A stretch of 64,000 bases of DNA, from positions 1-64,000 of the forward strand of contig NZ_PNOS01000023.1 in the NCBI RefSeq assembly GCF_002869745.1, in the 5' to 3' direction. The notes under the pieces were generated by a model, which ran no database searches, had not been told where the DNA came from, and saw only the letters and a list, made by a program, of their open reading frames with translations. The position numbers and the translations under genes are program-made. Source of the DNA: Oceaniglobus roseus (GTDB lineage: Bacteria; Pseudomonadota; Alphaproteobacteria; Rhodobacterales; Rhodobacteraceae). Below, one piece after another: positions 15,573-24,171 of this stretch; position 1 is the first letter of the stretch; the number at the start of each line of letters is the position of its first letter.

Positions 15573-16925
15573 TCACTTGATCGCCTTCCAGCGCTCCTCG
15601 ATCTGGTCGGCCACGGTCTGCGCGTCGGCGCCCGTGGTGTAGTCGACCATCCCGGTCCAGAAGGCGCCCGCGCCGATCTCTCCCGGCATCAGGTCGGAGG
15701 CGTCGAAGCGGAAGGTCGTCGCGTTGGTCAGGATGTCGTTCAGCGCCCGCTGCGAGTCGGTCGGGAAGACCGCGGTGTTCGCCTCGGTATAGGGCGTCAG
15801 GAAGCCCGACTGCGCCATCCAGATCTCGTGCGCGATGGGGGTCTGCAGGAACTTGATGAAGCCCTGCGCCGTCTCGCTGTCCTTGGTGATGGCGAACATC
15901 GTGCCCGCGCCCAGAACCGGCTTGCCCAGGTCCTTCTCGGCATAGGCGGGCATGTAGAAGAAGTCGACATCGGTGCCCATCTCGGTGCCTTCAGGGAAGA
16001 AGGTCGGGATGAAGGTCGCCTGGTGGTGCATGTAGCACTCGGGCGGGAACTGGAACAGGCCGCCGGGGCTGTCGCGGAAGTCGGTCGTCGCCACGTTGGC
16101 CGAGCCGCCGTTGACGAAATCGTCGTTCTTGGCGAACCAGCCGTATTCCTCGATCGCGCCGACCACGGCGGGATCGTTGAACGGGATCTCGTGGCTCACC
16201 CACTGGTCGTAGACCGAAGGCTCCTGCGTGCGCAGCATCATGTCCTCGACCCAGTCGGTCGCGGGCCAGCCGGTCGCCGCACCCGATCCGAGTCCGATGC
16301 ACCAGGGCGTGCCGCCGTCATCGACGATCTGCTGCGTCAGCGCCTTCAGATCCTCCATCGTCTCGGGGATCTCGTATCCCGCCTCCTCGAAGGCCTCGGG
16401 GACGTACCAGACCAGCGACTTCACGTCGATCTTGTAGGGCATCGCGTAGAGGTTCGCGTTGCCGTCCGGCCCCGGGAAGGTGGCGAGGTCCACCCAGCTC
16501 TGTCCGGCGGCGTAGTTTTCCTTGATCCAGTCGGCGGTCGAGGGATCGAGCGGGGTGATCGCGCCGCGCTTGGCCAGGTCGGCGACGAGGCCGGGCTGCG
16601 GGAAGACGGCGATGTTCGGGGCCGAGTTCGCCTGGGTCGAGATCACGATGTCCTGCTCGAAGCTGTCGGAGCCCGAGTAGTTCACGGTCGCGCCCGTCGC
16701 TTCCTCGAAATAGGCGATCACGCTGGAGAACAGCGCGTCGTCCGCCCCCGTCCAGGGGCCGGTGATGTCGATGGTCTGGCCCGAGAAATCGTTCGCCTCG
16801 GCATAGGCGTTGAAGCTGTCCCAGTTGAAATCGCCCTCGCCCACGGGAAACTTCAGATCCTGGGCCATGCCCATCGCCGGTGCGAAGGCAAGGCTTGCCG
16901 CGGTGGCCAGTAGCATCTTCTTCAT
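15573..16925 (-). CDS. aglE: alpha-glucoside periplasmic binding protein AglE
   Basis: A 450-residue extracellular solute-binding protein (family 1, MalE/UgpB-like). It begins with a typical Sec signal peptide: a Lys-Lys head, a hydrophobic core around LLATAASLAFAPA, and a likely cleavage site after AMGMA. The mature part carries aromatic residues spread through two lobes, as in carbohydrate-binding members. It is the first gene of the agl operon, and a LacI-type operator lies about 66 bases upstream of its start. The ATG at 16925 is preceded by GGGAGG, a strong ribosome site. Specificity for alpha-glucosides is inferred from operon order. Confidence 0.92.
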   Translation of the reverse strand: MKKMLLATAASLAFAPAMGMAQDLKFPVGEGDFNWDSFNAYAEANDFSGQTIDITGPWTGADDALFSSVIAYFEEATGATVNYSGSDSFEQDIVISTQANSAPNIAVFPQPGLVADLAKRGAITPLDPSTADWIKENYAAGQSWVDLATFPGPDGNANLYAMPYKIDVKSLVWYVPEAFEEAGYEIPETMEDLKALTQQIVDDGGTPWCIGLGSGAATGWPATDWVEDMMLRTQEPSVYDQWVSHEIPFNDPAVVGAIEEYGWFAKNDDFVNGGSANVATTDFRDSPGGLFQFPPECYMHHQATFIPTFFPEGTEMGTDVDFFYMPAYAEKDLGKPVLGAGTMFAITKDSETAQGFIKFLQTPIAHEIWMAQSGFLTPYTEANTAVFPTDSQRALNDILTNATTFRFDASDLMPGEIGAGAFWTGMVDYTTGADAQTVADQIEERWKAIK

Positions 16926-16990
16926 GTCGGAACCTCCCGAATTCCGCGCCCTGTGGCGCTGTCATGATTGGGGCGCTCCGGCCGGGCGGC

Positions 16991-17002
16991 CAAAGCGCTT
17001 TG
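16991..17002. promoter_or_regulatory. LacI-family operator upstream of aglE
   Basis: Perfect 12-bp palindrome CAAAGCGCTTTG, matching the central CG-type operators of LacI-family sugar repressors. It is 66 bases before aglE. A weak promoter may overlap it on the minus strand (TTGACT at 17040-17035 with a poor -10). It is most likely bound by the divergent AglR. Confidence 0.8.
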
Positions 17003-17116
17003 ACTGATCCGACCGTCCCCGAAAGGCAGCGCGGAGTCAATCGCGTCTGAGGCAAAGCATAGAAGAACAAAAACAAAAATCAAACCCGGTATGCCGCGCC
17101 GCGGCAGAGGCGGCCT

Positions 17117-17145
17117 TTGACGCCCCGCCCCGGCTTGGCTAGTCT
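17117..17145 (+). promoter_or_regulatory. candidate sigma-70 promoter of aglR
   Basis: TTGACG (17117-17122) and TAGTCT (17140-17145) with a 17-base spacer, ending 35 bases before the aglR start. The expected transcription start just precedes the second operator at 17159, so a bound repressor would block initial transcription. Confidence 0.5.
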
Positions 17146-17158
17146 GGCAGGCAACTTG

Positions 17159-17168
17159 AAAGCGCTTT
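17159..17168. promoter_or_regulatory. LacI-family operator upstream of aglR
   Basis: AAAGCGCTTT with flanking TTG and GAC, sharing the core of the aglE-side operator. The two centres are about 167 bases apart, close to sixteen helical turns, which would allow looping. It lies between the candidate aglR promoter and the start codon, suggesting autoregulation. Confidence 0.8.
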
Positions 17169-17179
17169 GACCCGGTCGG

Positions 17180-18238
17180 ATGAATCTCAGAGAACTCGCA
17201 CAAGTGCTTGGATTGTCCCAGACAACCGTCAGCCGCGCGCTGAACGGATACCCCGAGGTGTCCGATGCGACGCGGGCGCGCGTCGAGGCGGCGGCGCGCA
17301 AGCACAACTACAAGGCGAACACGCGGGCCAAGGGCCTGGCCACCGGGCGGGCCATGGCGATCGCCCACGTGATTCCCCGCGCCTCCGCCCACGAGATGAT
17401 GAACCCGGTCTTCGCCGACTTCATCGCGGGCGCGGGCGAGATCTATGCCGCCGCCGGTTACGACATGATGCTGACCATGGTGCAGGACCGCGACGAGGGA
17501 CGGATCTATCACGAACTCGGGGCCAAGCGCGCGGTCGACGGGATCATCGTCCACGCGCCGCGCAAGGACGATCCGCGCTACGACCTGCTGCGCGCCACCG
17601 CCCTGCCCTTCGTCGTCCACGGCCGCTTCTCGCACGTCGGCGACGGCTACAACTGGGTCGACATGAACAGCCGCCGCGCGTTCGAGCGGGCGACGTCCTT
17701 CCTTCTGGACCTCGGGCACCGGCGGATCGCGCTGCTGAACGGGCTCGAGGACATGGATTTCGCGATCCGCCGCCGCGAGGGGTATTGCGAGGCGCTGCGC
17801 CGGCAGGGCCTCGTCCCCGCGGCCGAGCTGATGTGGGCCGACGAGATGACCGAGTTCTACGGCTACGACGCGACGCTGCGCATGCTCGACCTGCGCGATC
17901 CGCCGACGGCGCTGCTGACCTCGTCGCTGATCACCGCGCTTGGCGTGCGGCGGGCCTGTTCGGAGCGGGGCCTCAGGCTGGGCAAGGATTTTTCGGTGAT
18001 CTCCCACGACGACGACCTATCCTATTTCCGCAACGGGGCGGTGGTGCCCGACTTCACCGCCCTGCGCTCGCCGATCCGCGACCACGGACGGCGGGCAGCA
18101 GCGATGCTGCTCCGGGTCATCGCCGACCCGGCCGCGACGCCGCAGAACGAACTCCTGGAGGCCGAGTTCAACGTCGGCCTCTCCACCGGACCGGCGCCCC
18201 TGCCGGTGCCCTCAACCTTTCGAGCGATCACGCCATGA
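17180..18238 (+). CDS. aglR: LacI-family regulator AglR
   Basis: A 352-residue transcription factor. The N-terminal helix-turn-helix (NLRELAQVLGLSQTTVSRAL, residues 2-21) and hinge helix are typical of LacI/GalR proteins. The rest is the periplasmic-binding-protein-like sugar sensor (residues about 60-340). It is divergent from aglEFGAK and overlaps the following beta-glucosidase ATG by four bases, so repressor and hydrolase are co-transcribed. Two palindromic operators in the divergent gap are the likely targets. It probably represses in the absence of an alpha-glucoside or its product and controls its own operon as well. Confidence 0.9.
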   Translation: MNLRELAQVLGLSQTTVSRALNGYPEVSDATRARVEAAARKHNYKANTRAKGLATGRAMAIAHVIPRASAHEMMNPVFADFIAGAGEIYAAAGYDMMLTMVQDRDEGRIYHELGAKRAVDGIIVHAPRKDDPRYDLLRATALPFVVHGRFSHVGDGYNWVDMNSRRAFERATSFLLDLGHRRIALLNGLEDMDFAIRRREGYCEALRRQGLVPAAELMWADEMTEFYGYDATLRMLDLRDPPTALLTSSLITALGVRRACSERGLRLGKDFSVISHDDDLSYFRNGAVVPDFTALRSPIRDHGRRAAAMLLRVIADPAATPQNELLEAEFNVGLSTGPAPLPVPSTFRAITP

Positions 18239-19563
18239 CCATGACCTTCACGCGCAAGGATTTCCCCGACGACTTCCTGTTCGGCGCCGCCACCTCCTCC
18301 TACCAGATCGAAGGCCACGCCCAGGGCGGCGCGGGGCTGACCGAGTGGGACACCTTCGCGAGGACGCCCGGAAACGTCCTGAACGCCGACGACGGCGCGC
18401 GGGCCTGCGACCACTACAACCGCTGGCCCGAAGACCTGGACCTGATGAAGGAAGCCAATTTCGACGTCTACCGCTTCTCGACCAGCTGGGCGCGGGTGAT
18501 GCCCGAGGGGACCGGCGCGGTGAACCAGGAGGGGCTCGACTTCTACGACAGGCTGGTGGACGGGATGCTGGAGCGCGGGCTGAAGCCCGCCGCGACGCTC
18601 TATCACTGGGAACTGCCGGTGACGCTGGCCGACAGGGGCGGCTGGCGCAACCGCGAGATCACCGAGTGGTTCGCCGGCTTCACCGAGGTGGTGATGAAGC
18701 GCCTCGGCGACCGCGTCTGGTCCGCCGCCCCCATCAACGAGCCCTGGTGCGTCGGCTGGCTGTCCCACTTCCTCGGCTTCCATGCGCCGGGCCTTCGCGA
18801 CATCCGCGCCACCGCCCACGCCATGCACCACGTCATGCTGGGCCACGGCCGTTCGCTGGAGGTGATGCGCGGCCTCGGCATGAAGAACCTCGGCGCGGTC
18901 TGCAATTTCGAGTACGCGACGCCGGTGGACGACAGCCCCGAGGCGCAGAAGGCCGCGAAGCTCTACGACGGTTACTACAACCGCTTCTTCCTGTCGGGCC
19001 TGTTCAACCGCGCCTATCCCGCCGACGTGATGGAGGGCCTCGGGCCGCACATGCCGAAGGGCTACGAGAAGGACTTCGACATCATCTCGAAGCCCTTGGA
19101 CTGGCTCGGCCTCAACTACTACACGCGCAAGATCATCGCCCCGAACGACGGCCCCTGGCCGAGCCACGAAGAGGCGCCGGGACCGCTGCCGAAGACCTCG
19201 ATGGACTGGGAGATCTTCCCCGAGGGCCTGCACGCCTTCCTCAAGCGCACCCACGACGCCTATACCCGCGGCCTGCCGCTTTACGTCACCGAGAACGGCA
19301 TGGCGAATTACGACAAGGTCAGCGGCGGCAAGGTGAACGACCAGGCGCGGATCGACTACCTGAACGCCCATGTCGCCAAGGTGAGGCAGGCGATCGACGA
19401 GGGGATCCCGGTGAAGGGCTATTTCACCTGGTCGCTGATGGACAACTACGAATGGTCCCGCGGCTATGACCAGCGGTTCGGGCTGGTCCACGTGGACTTC
19501 TCCAGCTTGCAGCGCACGCCGAAAGCGTCCTATCACGCGATGAAGGCCGCCCTGGCCCGCTGA
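18235..19563 (+). CDS. GH1 beta-glucosidase
   Basis: A 442-residue cytoplasmic glycoside hydrolase of family 1. The acid/base glutamate is Glu169 in INEPW and the nucleophile is Glu353 in VTENGM. The N-terminal FGAATSSYQIEG signature and the C-terminal WSLMDNYEW aglycone-binding region are both intact. It hydrolyses beta-glucosides such as cellobiose to glucose. Its ATG overlaps the aglR stop, and glucokinase follows after 22 bases, so this arm of the divergent locus makes and phosphorylates glucose. Whether the agl importer also brings in beta-glucosides is an open inference. Confidence 0.95.
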   Translation: MTMTFTRKDFPDDFLFGAATSSYQIEGHAQGGAGLTEWDTFARTPGNVLNADDGARACDHYNRWPEDLDLMKEANFDVYRFSTSWARVMPEGTGAVNQEGLDFYDRLVDGMLERGLKPAATLYHWELPVTLADRGGWRNREITEWFAGFTEVVMKRLGDRVWSAAPINEPWCVGWLSHFLGFHAPGLRDIRATAHAMHHVMLGHGRSLEVMRGLGMKNLGAVCNFEYATPVDDSPEAQKAAKLYDGYYNRFFLSGLFNRAYPADVMEGLGPHMPKGYEKDFDIISKPLDWLGLNYYTRKIIAPNDGPWPSHEEAPGPLPKTSMDWEIFPEGLHAFLKRTHDAYTRGLPLYVTENGMANYDKVSGGKVNDQARIDYLNAHVAKVRQAIDEGIPVKGYFTWSLMDNYEWSRGYDQRFGLVHVDFSSLQRTPKASYHAMKAALAR

Positions 19564-19585
19564 CCCCTTCGGCCCGAGGTGCCCC

Positions 19586-20560
19586 ATGTCCGACAGCCCC
19601 GCTGACCCGCTTTCCATCGTCGCCGACATCGGCGGCACCAACACCCGCGTGGCCCTGGCGCGGCGCGACGTGGTGGACACCGCCAGCATCGAGCGGTTCC
19701 GAAATGCGGAGCACCGGGGGCTGGAGGAGGTGCTGCGCGCCTATCTCTCGCACCGCGGCAACCCGGCCGTCGCCGCCGCCTGCGTGGCGGTTGCGGGGCC
19801 GGTCCACGACGGCCACGCGGCGATGACGAACCTCGACTGGAGGATGGACAAGACCACGCTGGAGCACGCCACCGGCGCCACCACCGTCGCGCTGCTGAAC
19901 GATCTCCAGGCCCAGGGCCACGCGCTCGACCACATCGACCCGGACAACCTGCGCCTGATCGTCGAGGGCCCGGAACCCGGCCCCCACGCCGCGAAACTGG
20001 TGATCGGCGTCGGCACCGGCTTCAACGCCGCGCCGGTCTACAACACCGACACCGGCCGCTACGTCCCCCCGGCCGAGGCGGGACACGCCAACCTGCCGCT
20101 CCGGACCGAGGCCGACTTCCGCCTCGCCCGCTTCATCGAGACCACCCACGGCTTCCCGGCGGTGGAGGAGGTGCTGTCGGGCCGCGGCCTGTCCCACGTC
20201 TATGCCTGGCTCGGCCACGAGGTGGGCGACGACAGGACGGCGGACGCCGCCGCGGTGATGGCGGCGCTGAAGGCCGGAACCGACCCCCGCGCCCGCGAGG
20301 CCACCGAGATCTTCGTCAGGATGCTCGGGATGGTGGCGGGCAACTTGACGCTGGAAACCCTGCCCTTCGGGGGCGTCTACCTGATCGGCGGAGTGACCCG
20401 CGCGATCACGCCCTACCTCGCCGAGATGGGCTTCGCCGCCGCCTTCCGCGACAAGGGCCGGTTCGGCCCGTTCCTCGAGCAGTTCTCGGTCTCGGTGGTC
20501 GAGGACGACTATGCCGCCCTCGTCGGCTGCGCGGGCCACCTCGACGGCCTCATGCACTGA
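19586..20560 (+). CDS. glk: glucokinase
   Basis: A 324-residue ATP-dependent hexokinase-fold enzyme of the bacterial Glk family (COG0837), which makes glucose 6-phosphate. The phosphate-1 motif ADIGGTNTR is at residues 13-21. The glucose-binding region includes LLNDLQAQGHAL (Asn-Asp around 110), and the adenosine motif YLIGGVTRAI lies near 263. No ROK-type zinc motif is present. It completes the alpha/beta-glucoside pathway begun by the agl transporter and the two glycosidases. The stop is 34 bases from the convergent denD stop. Confidence 0.93.
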   Translation: MSDSPADPLSIVADIGGTNTRVALARRDVVDTASIERFRNAEHRGLEEVLRAYLSHRGNPAVAAACVAVAGPVHDGHAAMTNLDWRMDKTTLEHATGATTVALLNDLQAQGHALDHIDPDNLRLIVEGPEPGPHAAKLVIGVGTGFNAAPVYNTDTGRYVPPAEAGHANLPLRTEADFRLARFIETTHGFPAVEEVLSGRGLSHVYAWLGHEVGDDRTADAAAVMAALKAGTDPRAREATEIFVRMLGMVAGNLTLETLPFGGVYLIGGVTRAITPYLAEMGFAAAFRDKGRFGPFLEQFSVSVVEDDYAALVGCAGHLDGLMH

Positions 20561-20594
20561 GGCGCGGGCGGGGGCGCGCCGGGGCGCCGCAGGC

Positions 20595-21578
20595 TCAGAC
20601 CTGCCCGCCCAGCTCGTCCTCGATGTGCACCCGGATGATCTCGTCGAAGCTCGTCTCGGCGGTGAACCCCAGCGCCTTCGCCCGCTCCGGCGCGAAATCC
20701 CGCGGCCAGCCGTCGACGATCTTCATGATGTCGGCGTCCGGCTCGGACCGGATCAGCGCCACCGCCTTCTCGCCCGCGACGCGGCGCAGCGCCTCGATCT
20801 GCTCGGCCACCGTGGCCGAGAGCCCCGGCATGTTCAGGCAGCGCCGGTGATCGAGCGCGGCGGTGTCCATCGTCGCCGCATGGGTCAGGAAGCCGACCGC
20901 CGCCCGCGGGCTCGCATGCCAGTGGCGCACCGTGTCGGGCACCGGCAGCACCGCCGCCTTGCCGACCAGCGGCTCGCGCAGGATGTTCGAGAAGAAGCCC
21001 GAGGCAGCGAGGTTCGGCTTGCCGGGCCGGATGCAGATCGTCGGCAGCCGGATCCCCACGCCGTCGAAGATCCCGCGCCGGGAATAGTCGTTCAGCAGCA
21101 GCTCGCCGATCGCCTTCTGCGTGCCGTAGGAGGTCTGCGGCGTGCGGTGGAACTCGTCCCCGATCTCGGCCGGGAAGGGCGCGCCGAAGACCGCGATGGA
21201 CGAGGTGAAGACGACCCGCGGGACATAGGCCCCGCGCGCACCCTCGGCGCGGATCGCCTCGAACAGGTGCCGGGTTCCGTCGAGGTTGATGCGGTAGCCC
21301 TTGTCGAAGTCCTTCTCGGCCTCGCCCGAGACGATGGCGGCCAGGTGGAAGATCACGTCCGGCCGAAGCGCCACCAGCGCCGCCGCCGTCCCCTCGGTCC
21401 CGAGGTCCGCCACGTGGACCGAGGCCGAACCGGTGAAGCCCGCGGGAACCTCCGGCGCCACCACGTCCACCAGCGTCAGCTGCGCCACATCGCGCCCGCC
21501 AAGCCCCCCGGTCGCCGCGATGGACTGCGCAAGCTTCCGCCCCACCATCCCGGCCCCGCCGATCACCATCACATGCAT
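20595..21578 (-). CDS. denD: D-erythronate dehydrogenase-like SDR (DenD)
   Basis: A 327-residue extended short-chain dehydrogenase. The NAD motif GGAGMVGRKL is at residues 7-16, the catalytic Ser-Tyr-Lys pattern is seen as FTSSIAVFG and SYGTQKAIGE, and the C-terminal substrate domain ends DELGGQV. The overall pattern matches DenD, which oxidises D-erythronate to 2-oxo-D-erythronate in four-carbon acid-sugar catabolism. The partners (denA/denK or dtnK-type kinase) are not in this window, so the assignment relies on sequence pattern. It is co-directional with an enolase-superfamily enzyme 69 bases upstream, a plausible acid-sugar pair. Confidence 0.78.
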   Translation of the reverse strand: MHVMVIGGAGMVGRKLAQSIAATGGLGGRDVAQLTLVDVVAPEVPAGFTGSASVHVADLGTEGTAAALVALRPDVIFHLAAIVSGEAEKDFDKGYRINLDGTRHLFEAIRAEGARGAYVPRVVFTSSIAVFGAPFPAEIGDEFHRTPQTSYGTQKAIGELLLNDYSRRGIFDGVGIRLPTICIRPGKPNLAASGFFSNILREPLVGKAAVLPVPDTVRHWHASPRAAVGFLTHAATMDTAALDHRRCLNMPGLSATVAEQIEALRRVAGEKAVALIRSEPDADIMKIVDGWPRDFAPERAKALGFTAETSFDEIIRVHIEDELGGQV

Positions 21579-21647
21579 CTGCCTGCCCCCTGTCGTTCGG
21601 CCCGACCCTAGACCGCCCTGCCGACAAAGGACCAGAGCGAAACGGCC

Positions 21648-22745
21648 TCAGTGCGCCAGAAGGTCCGCCGCCGCGAGCTTCTCCCAGTCGAAGCTGACGC
21701 CGATCCCCGGCGCATCGGGCGCGACGGCCCGGCCGTCCTCGATGACCAGCGGGCGGTGGGTGTAGGCGTCGATCGGGAAGGAATGCACCTCGATCCAGCC
21801 GCCCCGTCCCTGGCCTGCCACCAGCGAGCAATGCAGCTCCTGCATCCCGTGGCTGCACACGGTGATCCCGGCGCGGTTGCCCAGCTCCGCCGCCGCCAGC
21901 CAGCCGGTTATGCCGCCGCAGTTCGAGGCGTCGGGCTGCAGGAAGGACAAGCGCGCCCGGTCGCAGGCATGGCCGAACTCGTGGACCGTGTGCAGGTTCT
22001 CCCCCATGGCGAGCGGCATGTCCGTGGCTTCGGCGATCCGCGCGTAACCGTCGTAGTCGTCGGGGATGATCGGCTCCTCGAACCACAGAAGGTCGAAGGG
22101 TGCGAAGGCCCGCGCCGCCTCGATCGCGCGCTCGACCGACATCGAGAAGTTGGCGTCGACCATGAACGCCCGCTCCGGCCCGATCAGGTCCCGTACCGCG
22201 GCGATCCGCTCCAGGTCCTCCTCCAGCGTCGGCTGGCCGATCTTGATCTTCACCCCCGCCGCCCCCTGCGCGAGGTAGCCGCGCACCGAGTCGAGAAGCT
22301 TCGGCAGCGGGAAGGCCAGGTCGATCCCGCCGAAATAGGCGTTGCACGTCCGCCCCGCGCCCCCCGCCATCTGCCAGAGCGCGCGCCCCTCGCGCCGCCC
22401 CTTCAGGTCCCACAGCGCAATGTCGAGCGCCGAGATCGCGAAGGACGCGATCCCGCCCCGCGCGACGTAATGCACGTGCCCCTGCATCCCCTCGTGAAGC
22501 GCGCCGATGTCCTCCGCATCGCGGCCCAGAAGCCAGGGCGCGAGGTCGTGCTCGATCATCGCGCGGATCGCGAAGCCGCCCTTGCCGCCGGTATAGGTGT
22601 ACCCGGTGCCTTCCGACCCGTCCGCCAGCCGCACCGTCGCCGTCACCAGCTCGAAATGGGTGTGATCGCCGTGCATGGCATCCACCAGCACCTCGGCCAG
22701 CGGCACGTGGAACAGCCGCACCGAAATCTCCGCAATCCTCGCCAT
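21648..22745 (-). CDS. mandelate racemase/muconate lactonising-type enzyme
   Basis: A 365-residue enolase-superfamily enzyme. The KxK base motif is GVKIKIG (about residues 165-171). Metal ligands fit MVDANFS, WFEEP and GENLH, and the Asp-His side is seen as QPDASNCGG and SHGMQELH, which puts it in the mandelate-racemase group. These enzymes dehydrate or racemise sugar acids; the exact substrate is not readable. The neighbour denD suggests an acid-sugar dehydratase. The ATG at 22745 is chosen because any longer reading frame would run backwards into the tRNA-Leu gene. Confidence 0.85.
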   Translation of the reverse strand: MARIAEISVRLFHVPLAEVLVDAMHGDHTHFELVTATVRLADGSEGTGYTYTGGKGGFAIRAMIEHDLAPWLLGRDAEDIGALHEGMQGHVHYVARGGIASFAISALDIALWDLKGRREGRALWQMAGGAGRTCNAYFGGIDLAFPLPKLLDSVRGYLAQGAAGVKIKIGQPTLEEDLERIAAVRDLIGPERAFMVDANFSMSVERAIEAARAFAPFDLLWFEEPIIPDDYDGYARIAEATDMPLAMGENLHTVHEFGHACDRARLSFLQPDASNCGGITGWLAAAELGNRAGITVCSHGMQELHCSLVAGQGRGGWIEVHSFPIDAYTHRPLVIEDGRAVAPDAPGIGVSFDWEKLAAADLLAH

Positions 22746-22769
22746 CGCCACCCCCGACCGCTTCACCCG

Positions 22770-22851
22770 TAGGGACGGGGGGACTCGAACCCCCACGACC
22801 GGTGGCCTGCAGATTTTAAGTCTGCTGCGTCTACCATTCCGCCACGCCCCC
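22770..22851 (-). tRNA. tRNA-Leu (anticodon TAA)
   Basis: Reading on the minus strand, the anticodon arm is GCAGA, loop CTTAAAA, TCTGC, giving anticodon TAA. The D-arm is GCGGAATGGTAGACGC, there is a long class II variable arm, and the T-arm is GGGGG TTCGAGT CCCCC. The acceptor GGGGGCG pairs with CGTCCCT through two G-U pairs, followed by discriminator A; CCA is not encoded. It stands 24 bases upstream of the enolase-superfamily gene. No attachment-site duplicate or integrase is seen near it. Confidence 0.95.
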
Positions 22852-22901
22852 ACGGTCCCTGACTAGGACCACGGGCCGACGCGTTCAAGCCGTTCCGCGT
22901 G

Positions 22902-23444
22902 TCAGAGCTTCTGTCCCGGAGGCTCGACCAGCAGCCCCCGCTCGGGCAGCCAGGGGTTCAGCTCCAGCGCCTGGCGCAGCACCGACTGCGCGGCGACGTT
23001 GCGCCCGAGCCCCATCAGCGTCAGCGCCATCCCCGCCAGCGCCGCCACATGGGTCGGCGACAGCTCGATCGCGCGCTCGAGGTCGGTCAGCGCGGTGCCG
23101 TAGTCCTGGCGCAGGAAATTGACGAAGGCGCGCTGGTTGTAGCCCTCCGCGTAAGCCGGACAGTAGGCGACAAGCTCGTCGAAGGCGGCGATCGCGGCGT
23201 CGAAATCGGACTCCCCGCGCCGGCGCATGCCGCGGTCCAGCATCTCCTGCGCCCGCGCATCCGGCGCCGTGGCCCAGAGCGCCCACATCGCGTTGCTGAC
23301 CTGCCGCCCCTGAGCCTCGTTCGGCGCCGCCCGCGCCGCGTCGAACAGCTCCGCCAGCGCCGCCGTCTGGTCCGGCGGCGGCGGGCAGTCCGCGGCGGCC
23401 GCGAGGGGCCACGCCGCAAGCAGGGACAGGGCAAGGGCTTTCAT
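22902..23444 (-). CDS. periplasmic TPR-repeat protein
   Basis: A 180-residue exported protein. The N-terminus (MKALALSLLAAWPLAAAADC) is a Sec signal peptide, with a Cys close to the cleavage site that could also make it a lipoprotein, though the lipobox is poor. Residues about 70-165 hold two or three TPR-like helix pairs (ESDFDAAIAAFDELVAYCP, AYAEGYNQRAFVNFLRQDYG in pieces), ending NPWLPERG. No enzymatic motif is visible, so a protein-protein scaffold role is likely. The ATG at 23444 gives a clean signal peptide. It stands alone between tRNA-Leu and putR. Confidence 0.75.
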   Translation of the reverse strand: MKALALSLLAAWPLAAAADCPPPPDQTAALAELFDAARAAPNEAQGRQVSNAMWALWATAPDARAQEMLDRGMRRRGESDFDAAIAAFDELVAYCPAYAEGYNQRAFVNFLRQDYGTALTDLERAIELSPTHVAALAGMALTLMGLGRNVAAQSVLRQALELNPWLPERGLLVEPPGQKL

Positions 23445-23509
23445 TCCGCGATGCTTTCCCGCGCCCGATCCACCTGTCAAGTCACGCCGCCGTCACCGTT
23501 CCCCCGCCC

Positions 23510-23532
23510 CCATCTTTGCTTCTTAAATATCC
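23510..23532 (+). repeat. 23-bp intergenic box, copy C
   Basis: CCATCTTTGCTT, CTT, AAATATCC. It is followed by a hairpin of seven pairs with a GAA loop (GGGGGCA / TGCCCCC, 23555-23571) about 30 bases beyond the putR stop. The hairpin design is the same as at copy B. Confidence 0.75.
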
Positions 23533-23600
23533 TCAGGGGGAGGCGCGCAGCGCCGGGGGCAGAATGCCCCCTCCCCGCCCGCCGCAGGCGCAAGGCGGAG

Positions 23601-24059
23601 TCAGAGCGCCGCGTCCTTCACCGCCTGCATCGAGACATAGGTCGAGGTCTGCGCGACATAGGGCAACGACGAGATCCGCTCGCCAAGCACCGCGCGATAG
23701 CTCTGCATGTCGGCGGTGCGGACCTTCAGCAGGTAGTCGAAGCTGCCGGCGATCATGTGGCACTGCTCGATCTCGCCCACGCCCTGCACCGCCGCGTTGA
23801 AGGCCGAGAGCGCCGCCTCGCGGGTGTCGGTCAGCTTCACCTCGACGAAGGCGACATGCTCGCGCCTCAGCCGCACCGGGTCGAACAGGGCGCGGTAGCC
23901 GGTAATCACGCCCTCGGTCTCGAGCCGCTTCAGCCGCGCCTGGGTCGGCGATTTCGACAGCCCGATGCGCCGTGCGAGGTCGGTGGCGCTGATCCGCCCC
24001 TCGACGGCCAGCACCGCCAGGATCGCCCGGTCGAACCGGTCCAGCCCCGTCTCGTCCAT
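23601..24059 (-). CDS. putR: Lrp/AsnC-family regulator, likely PutR
   Basis: A 152-residue regulator with an N-terminal winged helix (FDRAILAVLAVEGRISATDL, then IGLSKSPTQARLKRLE, residues about 8-45) and a C-terminal RAM/ligand domain (GSFDYLLKVRTADM near 105). It is divergent from putA, exactly as PutR of Rhodobacter and related alphaproteobacteria, which activates putA in response to proline. The ATG at 24059 starts directly before the helix-turn-helix; longer upstream frames cross the divergent promoter. Proline sensing is inferred from position. Confidence 0.85.
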   Translation of the reverse strand: MDETGLDRFDRAILAVLAVEGRISATDLARRIGLSKSPTQARLKRLETEGVITGYRALFDPVRLRREHVAFVEVKLTDTREAALSAFNAAVQGVGEIEQCHMIAGSFDYLLKVRTADMQSYRAVLGERISSLPYVAQTSTYVSMQAVKDAAL

Positions 24060-24171
24060 TCGGACCGTCTCCGCACTCAAAATCAGGTCATCTTCCCGAG
24101 ATTTGACGATTTGCGGGCGACCGTCACGGGAAATCTGCGCTATCCTGAGGGAAATCGCATCGGAGACGCCC
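24060..24171. promoter_or_regulatory. putR-putA divergent control region
   Basis: A 112-base divergent gap of lower G+C. It contains two direct GGGAAATC copies 21 bases apart (24128 and 24149, two helical turns) and two close GATTT copies on the other side (around 24098-24113). These are reasonable Lrp/PutR contact sites. No clear -35/-10 pair was identified. Confidence 0.35.

Noticed and set aside
10487-17168. agl operon as a novel transport system
   Set aside because: Gene order aglEFGAK with divergent aglR matches the described Sinorhizobium meliloti locus, so the core is not new.
22770-22851. tRNA-Leu as an integration site for a genomic island
   Set aside because: No integrase gene and no duplicated tRNA 3' end found in the window.
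22746-22853. N-terminal extension of the enolase-superfamily protein
   Set aside because: The extension would translate the tRNA-Leu gene; the ATG at 22745 is the family-like start.
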